Positions 12,897 through 24,200 of a stretch of DNA of 64,000 nucleotides are shown in pieces (position 1 is the first letter of the stretch; every line of letters starts with the position of its first letter). The DNA comes from Rhabditophanes sp. KR3021. Its lineage: Eukaryota > Nematoda > Chromadorea > Rhabditida > Alloionematidae. A program made the translations under genes and the position numbers. The notes beneath the pieces were generated by a model. That model did no database searches. It had not been told where the DNA came from and was given only the letters and a program-made list of their open reading frames with translations. Location of the stretch: positions 744,001-808,000 of the forward strand of contig CAUJLY010000004.1 in the NCBI GenBank assembly GCA_963281155.1, written 5' to 3'.

Positions 12897-13800
12897 TTCT
12901 TAATGAAATGATCAGTAAAATGGCATAAAGTAATCGTGAAAGCCTATAGTTTACGTGCAACAAAGATCACAATCTTAATATAAATAAACCAAAGAATATG
13001 AAAATTAATCTGTTTATTTATACTTAAGCCAAAAAGTAACGTGTCATTATTGTACGATTCAATTATAGTTTGGGTAGAGCTAAAAAAGTTCTGGTCATTG
13101 TAATTCTATACGATTAGTAATTGTTTTGAATTGCTCTCAAGAATATCAGTTGGGATTTATAGTAACAAGTTCATTTTTATAAATGCTGAGCAGACTTATT
13201 TGGAAACAAAGCTATCCGTCATTTTGGATTAAGTAGTGTCCGTGTTTATAATTTGAAATTTTAATGGTGCTCATTATTAAAAATAGATTATTTAATTTGA
13301 TTAATAAAACAAATTTAAAAGTTCATTTGTTTAGACGTCAATAAGAAAAAATATTAATTATTTATCATTTCAACGAATATAATCAGATTATCACAATACA
13401 ATTGTAACTCTTCTATCAAATTATAATTGATGCAAAGAAGTGTATTTACCAAAGTAAAATTAATAGAACCCGATACAGAATGCATTTGTATGTATTTGAG
13501 TTGTTTGTAATTGTTTCTATTAATGCTTGCTTTTTAAATACTAATCTTTACAATGTAATCAAGAATTAATAACCATATCAATTGCATGTCCTAATTTTTA
13601 GGAAAAGTCTCTAATAAATCAAAAGATCATACAAACTAAATATTTTGTTTGCAATTTCAACAAATATATTATTCATTTACCATTAAAAATTGTGCCTTAT
13701 ACCAAGAATAATCTTCTAATAACGGTAATTGATAAGAAATATTATTTTCAATAAAATGACGATTTAAATGTGGTTCAAGATAAGCTTCAGAAGCTTTTTG
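12897..13800. other. AT-rich intergenic stretch
   Basis: No coding potential seen. It contains one copy (13100-13133) of a short imperfect direct repeat whose partner lies at 15062-15095, on the other side of the ShKT gene. Confidence 0.5.
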
Positions 13801-13804
13801 ATCA

Positions 13805-13811
13805 TATAAAA
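13805..13811 (+). promoter_or_regulatory. TATA box of the ShKT gene
   Basis: TATAAAA lies 36 bases before the ATG at 13847, preceded by CA. Such a short distance implies a leader of only a few bases if this is the working TATA element. Confidence 0.5.
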
Positions 13812-13846
13812 GAGCGATATTTCCTTAAATAATATTCATTGAAAAA

Positions 13847-14443
13847 ATGAAAGCTATTATTTGCGTTAGCTTAGCTTTGTTGGCAGTTTATGCTTACGGA
13901 TGTTCAGATAATATTGAAGATTGTGTTTATTGGATTGACCTTTGTGGTGATAATACCTACGTTGACCAAAATTGTAAACGCACCTGTAATAGCTGTACAC
14001 AACGGTCAACTGCCAAACCATGTTATGATGTTGGAGAGAATTGTTACCAATTGAATATATGTAATAATCAAAAGTATGCTGACATTGCCTGGAGAGAATG
14101 TAGAAGAACTTGTAACTTATGTAACGCCCCTGATCCTTATTTAAGTAGTCGTAGACCATATCAATATACTACAAGTATGCCTAGTACAACTACACGAAAA
14201 TATACTCCATATAACTCATACACAACTAAAGGTCCATGTTTCGATTCTATCGGAACTGCTAATTGTGACAATATGATGAAATATTGTTGGGATAGAAGTA
14301 AGTTTTTTATTTTATAATTAATTAATTTAATTTTTTTCCAGCCTATGCTCCATTAATGCGTGAGGAATGTGCATATGTATGTTTTGTGTTAAATAAACTT
14401 GAACTAATTTTTATTACTTTAGACTTGTGGATATTGCAGATGA
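13847..14443 (+). CDS. Secreted protein with three ShKT domains
   Basis: Three exons: 13847-14297, 14342-14376 (35 nt) and 14423-14443 (21 nt), with introns of 44 and 46 bp. The product is 168 residues. The signal peptide is MKAIICVSLALLAVYAYG. Three six-cysteine ShKT modules follow. The first is CSDNIEDC...CKRTCNSC and the second is CYDVGENC...CRRTCNLC. A Ser/Thr/Tyr-rich linker leads to a third, CFDSIGTANCDN...CAYTCGYC, which is completed only by splicing the two tiny last exons. ShKT modules occur in anemone K+-channel-blocking toxins and in large families of nematode surface and secreted proteins. Here the multi-domain layout and Thr-rich linker fit a nematode-type cuticle, secretory or mucin-like role better than a venom peptide. 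The actual function is unknown. Confidence 0.88.
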
Positions 14444-15188
14444 TTTTATCGGATCGTACTATTGTTTCATTATGCTAAATAAAGTTATTATAAGCAAAAA
14501 TGTGTAACAAAGTCTTAGGTGCAATTGGTAGTTTATTTATGAAACAGTGGCCAAAGAAATAGCAAAAGATAGTATAAAAGAAAAGTTATATATAGTAAAC
14601 ATCAAAACATCCTAATTGGGTTTGGTGTATTTTTAATTATAATGCAAGTATGATCACTAAGTTTTAAAATATTTTTCCTGGTCGATAGATAATATAATGA
14701 GTTATATTGGTGATTTAAAAAGCGTTTATCCTATAACATCAAATTGTAAGAAAAATGTGCGTATGAAATCACAACTTTGGACATTTTTAATTGATAATGA
14801 ACGTTCTATTTATTAGCTAAAAAGCATGGTTCAAATATGTGATTGCGTTATATAACATTGAATGATAACAAGATACATTTAATCAAATTAAGTTGACGTC
14901 ATAAGTACTGCGATGCTTTTAATAGACTATAAATAAATCCATTTTTAACACAATACAAAAAGTAGGGCAACCGTTAAACCTTGTACTTCAAAAACAAACC
15001 AAATCGCAAATATCCACGTCTAAAATGCATTAAATAGACCTCTGTTGGTAATTTTGTCGTAGTAATTCTGGACGATTATTAATTGTTTTCGAAGTGTATC
15101 AAAAAAGATTTTATTAAGTTTTCAAACAAAAATTTAAAAATAACAACATAAGCATAAGCTAAAATAACAGTAGTAAAAATATGAGTTG
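14444..15188. other. AT-rich intergenic stretch
   Basis: An AATAAA-like signal follows the ShKT stop (CTAAATAAAGTT near 14475). No gene is seen. The second copy of the short repeat noted at 13100 lies at 15062-15095. Confidence 0.5.
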
Positions 15189-17256
15189 TTAGACTTTGAT
15201 GACATTGGCAATCCAGTCAATGTCGATTATGGAGCAATCTTTAGCAAAAAGATCAGACGTCTTGCAAAGTTCTGAAAAGATAATAGTTGAAGGCTTGGTT
15301 CGGTGAAGGCATGAACTTGGATGAATTTTTAATTGAACTGAAGGATTGATCAAAAGCACAAATTTGTCTAGTGATTTATTAAACTTGGCAGCATTGATGA
15401 AAAGGCCGAGGGATAGAGCTTGACGCAACACATTAGTATTGGCACCACACGATTTTATCTCAAATTTCCTACCAACACAAATTTCCCTTAATTGTTTTCT
15501 GATTGAAACAGCTGTTAACAAATTCCTTTTGCTGATAAAATGATCTCTGCACCATTTGTCCACCTCCGAATTGGTTTTGTTCTTCTTGATGTCGACAAAC
15601 ATTCGGTAGACTCTTAATTGCATCACATGATCTCCCTCATTTGTCTCGAATTTCTTTTTAGAAACCTCAGCTTGATCTCTTTCATTTTCGGGAGGTGCAA
15701 TAAACAAGTTCTCAACTGACATACACGCGACAATAGATAAAGCCTCTTCCAAACAATCTAATTCCGAAGCAGCTACCAAAATTCTACCCAATTTAGGATC
15801 AACGGGAAAGAAAGATAATTTACTTCCAAGATGAGTTAGGCCATAACAACTTTTGGACATGGTTGTAATTGCTTTGAGCATCATCAACTCCTCGATAGCA
15901 GCCTCGAACGACTCTTCTTGTGGCATTTCAATGAGCTTCAACTTTCTAGGATTCTTCATTCCTAGTGAAAACAAGTCCAAGAGGACGGAGCTGAGATTAA
16001 TTCTTAGAATTTCAGCCTCAGTAGTGTCTCTGAAGTCATTGTAACTTTTTTGTGAGTATAAGCGATAAGCTTTGCCCGGAGCATCTCTTCCTGCACGACC
16101 AGCCCTTTGATTCGATTGGGCCTTTGAAATGTTCCCGACTTTGAGAATATCAGCTTTCGTACCCGAATTGTAAGATTTCTGCTTAATTTTCCCACAGTCA
16201 ATGACAATCCTTATGCCCGGAATAGTTAAAGATGTTTCGGCGATATTGGTGCAGAAAATAACTTTCCTCACTCCTGGACCGACGTTTTCGAAGACTTTGA
16301 GTTGATCTGCATGTGATAAACTAGCATACAGAGGAAGAGCGACTATTGGGTGTTCTAAATGAACATTCTTTTCGCGACACTGCCTACAACCAGCTTCAAT
16401 TTCATCTTGTCCAGTCAGGAAAGCTAAAACATGCATGTCAAGGGCCTCTTCGGCATGAAGTTTGAAGATGGTCTGGACCGTATTGAAAAAATAGTTGTCA
16501 TCTTCCTTCTTCAACTCCTCAGCATGATACAATCCAATTGGAAAGGAACGTCCTTTGACATGGTAAAGTGAGGAAGATTCGAAGTAAGCTTGGAACAAAT
16601 CCGCCTGAAGCGTTGCAGACATCACAATTATAGTCAGCTTTAAATGGTTTCCTACTTGATCTCTTTGCTGCTTACATATCTTGAGAAGAGAAAGCAAAAT
16701 GTCAGTATGCACTGAACGTTCATGAGCTTCATCCACAATGATACAGGAATATTTCTTGAAACAATTATCATGCATAGCTTCTCTTAGCAAGATTCCATCA
16801 GTCAGGTACACTATTTTGGTGGAGTGTGAGGTGCAATTTTCGAACCTCACTCTATACCCAATTAGTCCTCCGCATTCGGTACCCATTTCAGCTGAAACTC
16901 TTTGAGCAAGCGAAATGGCTGCCACTCTTCGAGGTTGAGTTATCCCAATCAAGCCATTCTCGCCCAAACCTGCTTCTAAGCAAAACTAAATGAATATGCA
17001 TTACATTAAACTAAACTTTACTTACCTTTGGAACTTGAGTACTCTTGCCACAGCCTGTTTCTCCAATCAAAACAGTTACCCCATTCGATTGAAACAAGCT
17101 TTTTAATTCCCCCTTTACAGCATGAATAGGTAGACTTATTTGATGGACAGGCTTGAGAAGCTGTGCATTTTTAGCAACAGGCACATTTTCCTCAAAAAAT
17201 TCAACTGATTTCCTCTTGGTGCCATTTTGAGTAGGCTTAAAGGAGGTTGTCTTCAT
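15189..17256 (-). CDS. DEAH-box RNA helicase, DHX33-like
   Basis: Exons are 17256-17026 and 16985-15189, with a 40 bp intron and phase 0, giving about 675 residues. The splice joins STQVPK to FCLEAGLGENGLIGITQ. All superfamily 2 DEAH motifs are present: GETGCGKST (Walker A), TQPRRVAA, DEAH with ERS, SAT, FLTGQDEIE, the ETSLTIPG region and QRAGRAGR. The winged-helix/ratchet and OB-type C-terminal regions follow (DWIANVIKV end). The short N-terminus without extra domains, SKAQSNQRAGRAGRD, and a C-terminus matching HPSS...KP...FSEL best fit DHX33, a helicase linked to nucleolar rRNA synthesis. DHX40 or another small DEAH helicase cannot be excluded without a tree. The unknown gene to the right ends 277 bp upstream in the same orientation. 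Confidence 0.85.
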
Positions 17257-17532
17257 AGTTAGAGGAGAGCAAAATATGAACGATTGTATGATTACAAACT
17301 TTATTTAAACGGTTGGGAAGATGTGTATTTGTTTCGAGTCAGGATGAATTCGAAAAGATCAGGGCAAGTTGTTGAAGGAAAGGTTAACCAAAGATAAGAT
17401 AAATGACCGAAGAAGTGATTAATTGAAGATAAGCTAAATAGGCAAAGTCAAATAAAAGCACAGTTTGATTGTCAAAAAATTTATTATTAAAAAGGCATTA
17501 TAGTTTTATTTAATTAGTTACAAATATTATAT

Positions 17533-18849
17533 TCAATTGGTCCGATTAAAGCGGTGTCTTTCAATGACATTCTTGATCCAATCGCAGAAATGTTGGCCTA
17601 TTCTATAGTCATATTTAGGAAATTGATAAGCTAACAAGTTTCCACCTAACAAACCTGGCTGGTATGTTTCTCCTTCCAAGCCAAGATGAACTATTGGAAA
17701 TTGTTTTGTGATATTAACCAAAGCACCGCTATTTATTTTGTATTCGTGGAAGTTAATCGAAGCTAAGGAATCCACAAAAATCAGATCTACACGTTTCCAT
17801 TGCTGAAGACTCAACCTGCGAGGAGTATACTTGAAAGACACCTTGTATTTGTACGTTTTGTCAAGCATTGCAATTAAGGCTTGGAGATTCAAATTTCTTA
17901 GCAAAGACATGGGACTTTTTGGTAGTAGGATGATTCTCTTTTTGAAGGTGTGTTTGCGGTCGATGGTGATAGGTTCATCTGTGTGTCTGTTTATCTTTTT
18001 ATCTTCTATTGCGTTTAAGGTGTGTTCTTTGAGGGCATTCAGGAGACGTTGAAAGTTGAACGTTGACTCTTCCACTGCCTTTTCTTTTTCAAAGATATGC
18101 TCCTTATTCAATTCACTCCACCTGAACATAAATTGTTAGTAACCTAAACAATCATAAGTAACATACCTAACACTTTTTGGTTGTTTCATTTCACAATTTG
18201 TGTTTGTTCTTTTCAAAATACCCCTCAGTCCTAATTGACTAGTTGGAGAAGCTACTTCAATTTTTGCAACACAACTTTCCCGGTACTGAAGTCTATTGGT
18301 GATATTGTTATTGTTGAAACGATTGAAATTGTCCAGGTACCCGGTCAGCGGCTGTTTGTCAAAATGAGACACAGAACAACTTGATAGTCTGTTGGTTTGG
18401 TTTCCAGGTATGAGGTGATCTGGATAGTCGATATTCTCAAGACTACGACACTTTTTCATGAAATGATCCTTAGCCGCCCTCATCTTTTCTTGGAAGGTGA
18501 TGGCATGTGAAGGGAGAGGGATAAAGTGGTCCAAAGACTCTTCCATACTCTCATCCACACTAATGTAAGATACGTTGTCTGAGAAAGCTGTGTCGAGAAG
18601 TGATGTTTCATCTAATTTATTGGAATCCAAGCTGCAAATCGACAGGGCCGGAGATGTGTCAACATCTATTGTATTTCCTTCCTTCGAAGAGTATTCTTCA
18701 TCTACATGAAGTGAACTATTGGGGAATTGTTTACCAAAACACATCCTTTGATTGTTTCCCGCACTTATTTGGTCCATTAGAGATTCATCGCTACGAATGC
18801 TAATTGTGTCGCTTTCACAACACTCACTGTCCTCAGAAATAAAATGCAT
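17533..18849 (-). CDS. Unknown protein with a PP1-docking-like motif
   Basis: Exon 1 is 18849-18167 and exon 2 is 18121-17533. The 45 bp intron falls in phase 2 and the product is about 423 residues. The start is the first in-frame ATG (18849). The N-terminal half is acidic and Ser-rich (SEDSECCESDTISIRSDES). The exon junction lies inside KSVRW, which fits the RVxF protein phosphatase 1 docking consensus, and is preceded by GLRGILKRT. The C-terminal half is more ordered and basic, with hydrophobic strands such as VDLIFVDSLASINFHEYKI, then HLGLEGETYQPG and YDYRIGQHFCDWIKN. I do not recognise this conserved-looking C-terminal domain. A phosphatase-regulatory role is inference from the short motif only. 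Confidence 0.7.
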
Positions 18850-21280
18850 TCCCCTCAATTAGTTTTCCAATCACTTGCTTGCAACAACCAAATTCTTATA
18901 AATATATTTATTATATGCGTATCTAAAACAAAATATATAAGTGTTGGTAAAAAAATGATGACATTCCAAAGTTATCAAAGATATCATTGAATTGGTACAA
19001 AGGGTAAAGCATAAAATTAGGAAATCTGGAGACATTTAAACGAACTGTTTTATACCCCAAAATTAGTGCAAAGTACATATAATTATAAAAAAAGGTCTAC
19101 CCAAAAATCATTCAAAACTTGGTTTGACGTCGTTTTAAATATGTAACCTATATAATATATCCACTTATAATTGGTAGGAGTGAAGTAGTTGGAAAATATG
19201 ATTTTTTATATGTGAGCAAAATCATCCAATTGGATAGTGCAAATATTGAGCAATTTCTTGTAGAATATTGTATACAACAAGAAAGATTAGACGTCTAATA
19301 GAGATAGTTATGATATAACTCAAATAAACAAACAAATTGAAGTGATAGATACAAATGTATCTGCGAACAGTAGTAGTTTGTCCGGGTAAAAAATGTATAA
19401 CAAGGGGCTTATTTTACTCAGGAAAATAATAATAATTTTATCTTCATAACATGCAAGACCCTTTTATATGGTTGTTTTTGGAGACATAAAAACATGTGTT
19501 TTTAAAGGCCTGTAGAATACATTTATATGATAATTGATAACATTACATAAGGCCAGATAGAAAGATGTTTCAAATTTCGGGAAACGATAAATGAGGGTAA
19601 TTAGTTGTTGGAAATAATAAATTTGGACACGCTAATATTTGTATCATTTTAACTTAAAATGACAGCAGACACACAAATTAATGGGACATATGAAAATTTG
19701 AATATAAACAATTATTATATACACCTCAAATGTTATTATAATGATGTGCTAAATAAAAAATAAGTTCGCACGTACTAATGTCTCTATTTTTTCAGTTAAA
19801 TATTCATAATAACAGAATATCATTTAAATAAAGTGTCGTTAAAAACTTAAAATTACCCCCTTTTAAACAAACAAATGCATTTTTTGATTTGAACACAGTT
19901 TCGGTGCATGTTTAAATCATAAAATAATTATTTGACTTATTATTACAAATCTTTTTTTATATATTAACAAAATTGTTTTGTAGATTGTGACGGAAGTATT
20001 TATTTAGTAGTTCTTTGATACATTAACAATACAAATACATATATTTTGACAAAACTTTATGAATGAAAAAATGATTAATCTCCCAGCCATTTTAAGTAAC
20101 TTTATATTTTTGATTTCAATAATCTGATTGCGGAGTTGCATTATCCTTATTATCAAGATTTGGTCATTTTAACTTTGCAACTGTAGTATTGTTTTTTTCA
20201 GTTTGTTTTTGATTTTTTAGCATTCATTAATCGGTTTAGTCTGTTGATGAGAGTCCTCGTCAAATATGTCATTTTTCACTTGGTTTGGGCGGATTATGTT
20301 GATTTTTCGATTAATTGGTACAGGACTGTAATGTTTATTTATTTTCAAATGACGTGCTTCAAAGTCGGTTTAATGCAACGACATTTGCTTTTTGGATTCT
20401 TGGAAACTACGAGTATGCTTGTTAACACCTAATTTACACAAAACAATATATTTAATTATCTATGCAAAAATGTTCTCTTTTCTAAGGTTCCTATTTATGT
20501 TATGTCAAAAATTAAATATTCTTTTTGAGTGTTTTGCCATATTAGATTAAGTTTATAATCATACCAATAAATATGTTGTAAATATTAATAAAGGATTAGT
20601 TAAAAAGTGATGTTATTTCAAAATAAAGTGACGTTTTGGTATTGTTTGAATTTTGAACGGGCGAATGTAAGATTTATTTGGGCGATTTAAAGTAATTATA
20701 TGTTTAACTTTTGTAGCATCAGGTTGTAAGCTTGACAATGGTGTGAAATGAATTTATTTTAAGGAAAATGTTTTTATTTTAAATTGCAAAAGGTAAAAAG
20801 GTTTTTAATAACTTATTTTCAAAAGTTGTTTTATTTATTATCAAAATTTGTTTTAGATTCTGCATTCATTTGTGTAAAGTTCAAAGCAGTTTCAATTCTA
20901 TCCATTATATTGAAGTAGATTGTAATGTTCATTGAAATAATTGTGTGACCATTGTTAAAACAATTGTGTGATCTTCGTTAAAGTAATTGTGTGATCTTTG
21001 TTAAAATAATTTAGTAATGTTTTGTTTATTTAAGTAATTTTGTAATCTGTATGATCATAAAAAAAGATGTAAAATTTAAATATATTCATAATAATAATAT
21101 ATCACAGTCAAAAGAACTAAGTAAAAATCGCGATTAATTAAGAAACAAAAAGATTAAGTTCAAAAGGTAATGAGATAAAATATAAAGAAGCATACATGAT
21201 TAGGATGTGTTTAGTGATAAAATTTAAATTATAAAAGGATTCCTTAGCATTTGAATATATCTTTCTTTTGGAGACACAAT
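18850..21280. other. AT-rich intergenic stretch
   Basis: No convincing gene. One open frame at 20244-20432 is hydrophobic and unsupported. A short tandem repeat lies at 20939-21007, listed separately. Confidence 0.5.
20939..21007. repeat. 23-bp tandem repeat, three clear units
   Basis: Three consecutive 23-base units of the form AATTGTGTGATCTTYGTTAA plus three bases begin at 20939, 20962 and 20985, with only a few mismatches. A decayed fourth unit follows. It is a minisatellite-like array downstream of the Discs-large gene, with no sign of function. Confidence 0.8.
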
Positions 21281-24200
21281 TTATTGAGAAGGAATCCAAA
21301 TTTGTGATCTTGCGTTTTCATCGATAGCGGAATAGACTCGGGCCATCACTTCTTCGGGTGTTTCGGCGCTAATCACAGTTGTGAAGAGATCTCCGAATTT
21401 GGATTCTACTTTGATCGCTCTCTCGTACATCGATTGAGCTTCCTCGTCGGGAATGTCTTGGCCCCATGCGGCTATTTGTTTCCAGTGTCTTGGTCTGATG
21501 AACAGAACGACTGGGTAGATGTGAGCAGTTTCTTGGAGACGTTGAACAGCGTTGCCACTCACATCTAGGATACAGTGCTTCCCAGAGGCAGCTACTTGTT
21601 TCACGGAATAAATTGAGGTTCCGTACAAATTATTTTGGAATTGGCCGGCTTCAATAAATTGCTTGTTCTTGATATCTTCGTCCATTTGTTGCTTTGACAC
21701 AAAGTAATAGTCTCTTCCATTGACTTCATTATCTCTAGGCGGTCTTGAAGTATGAGGTACGCAAGAGGCAAATCTATCAGGATTCTGCACAACCAAGGCA
21801 TCTGTAATTCTTTCTTTCATGGCTCCGAGAATGATTACTGGGCGAACATAATCAATTGGCACTGATTCTACTCTCTTGTACGAGAAGACTGGATCTTCGT
21901 TGGATGAGACTGAAAGCAATTAAATAAGTAATCAAATAAGCCAAATAAGTATGTATTATTTCAAGCTCATATCCATTTACAGAAACCATGCTACACTTAG
22001 ACCTACTAAAATCTTCACTATCAGTGTCAGTGGTACCCGTAAATGACGTTCCTGCATAATCTAATCTATGCAATCTTTCTTCTTGCCAGCCCTCAAATTT
22101 ACCTTCTAATTCAGCTAATTCGTGTAATCTTTCTGTCGACTTGACGAATGGGAACTTTCTGCTGAAAGACAGTTGCGTCCTAGAGCCTCTTCTGTTGTCA
22201 AGGTGGCCTTGGGAGCCGTGAGAACGGGTAAGACTTCCAGACCCTTGACTGAAGTTAACTTGCTTTCTTCTTTGTCTTTCCTTTCGTTCGACTCTTTTTT
22301 TTGATGGTATCAGTCCCTCGTCGTATTCCTCCCCACTAGGCCCGACTAAACTAGCTGACCAATATTCGTCATCACTTGAATTCTTAACCTGCAGTTAATT
22401 TAAAGATTAATCATTTGTCTTTATTATCCTTTTTATTATGTATATTTGCAATGTTTCAAAAGTTAAGCCACCCAAGATGCTTTGCACCAACTACTCTGCT
22501 TAAGGTAATCTTACTTCAAAATTTGCCTTAAACATCTTGTTGTCATCTTATTTAAACGAAAGTAATACGCGTTGCCTTCTTATTTATGATGCTAATCTAT
22601 ATTAATCATACTACTTTAGGTTAAACGACATCTAATCTACTGGCTTTTATTTGCCAAAATGATAAGAAAGCAAGCACTGATGCCAAGAAATCCGGAAGAG
22701 GCATCGCATGAGGCAATCCGAGTTCCGCCTGTAGTGATTACAAGAGCAATCCGTTTTAGGGAAACAGTAAGCAATATTTATGCTGTAATTCGTTTTTAGT
22801 CAATCCACAACTCCAACAAACAACTGTGGATATCGAAGGATGATGGTTCTAAGTATCAAACTATTGTTGTGAAGATAAAAGTACCAACAAAGAATTGGCA
22901 AAGAACGTGGAGTATGTATGGACTGAATACTTCGGCAGTCAAGTTACAAACGTCAATCATGGGAAATTTAGAACCTTTCTCCAGATAAAGCCGAATTGGT
23001 TGGTGAGCTTTTGGTTGATAAGACCCTTGCCCTCAAGACGTAATTCCCACTATATTTTAGTCTTTTTTAATTTTTTAATAAATATGTTTGTTTTGTTACT
23101 AACATGCAAGATATCTCCATGTTTAAAAGCTAAATTCCTCATTGAATTGGGTCCTGGTTCTTTAGCATCGTGGTCAAATAGGGCCTTCACGTAAAAATGT
23201 CCACTTGATGGTCTGAAGGCACCGTCTTGCGACATAGTACCGACATTTTTAGCCAAATCAATTCTCAAATTTTCAATTTGCTTTTTAAAGTTTTCATACT
23301 CGAAGGGCTTGTAACTTAGAGTCAATGTAACTGGACTTTGAGCTTCCTTCAAACAACGGGCAGCCTCTTGATGATCAGCTCCCCGAAGAGACATTCCATT
23401 GACGCCAAGCAGCAAATCTCCTGGCTTGACATTGTTGGACAAGTCGGCTACTCCGCCGGGAGCTACCGCACTAATAAAGATTGGCTCGCCATTTTCTCCA
23501 CCAACGATGTTAAAACCAAGGCCTTGACTTTTCTTAAGTAAAGTGACTTGACGGTCTCCAGTTGGAACATCAGAAGCCGGAACAGTTCCATATCTGTAAT
23601 TGTCTCCACCCATCAAATGACTCTGACTGCCAGACAGGTTTTGTGCAGAAGTTGAATTTCTAAGTGAATTACCTTCCATCAATCGATTAGTGGAATCTTC
23701 GAGAGCCACCAAATTCCTAGTGAATTCGGGGTGTGGATCAGAAATGTAAAGTAATCTAACGATATTCGAAGTTGCTTTCAAAGTTTGAACGGCATATTCA
23801 TGGGAAACATGCTCCAGTGGTGTTTCATCAACACAAAGAATTAAGTCCCCAACTTGTAGTCTTTGATCATAGTAGGCTGCTCCACCTTCGATGATTTTCG
23901 TTATGTAGATGCCGTCATCGCCTGGATGGTGTTCGTTTTGGACTCCACCAGCAATCGAAAAACCAAGACCTGCTCCGCCTTTGTTTAGAGTGAGTTGGCG
24001 GACGCCGGGCATTCTCATGATTCTATCTACTTCACTTAATCTTCTTGTAATAGGATTATTAGTGAGTGAAGTGTGTGATGGTACGCTTGGAGGTTGATGC
24101 GAAGGAACATATGTACTAGGAGTAGGTTGGACTCCCTGTCCGAGAGATGATCTTGTGGTGGTGTTATATCTGCCTAGAGAAGAGAAATCATTGGCAAAGA

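Noticed and set aside
20244..20432. 62-codon plus ORF with hydrophobic stretches
   Set aside because: No signal beyond openness; its hydrophobicity is expected from T-rich DNA.
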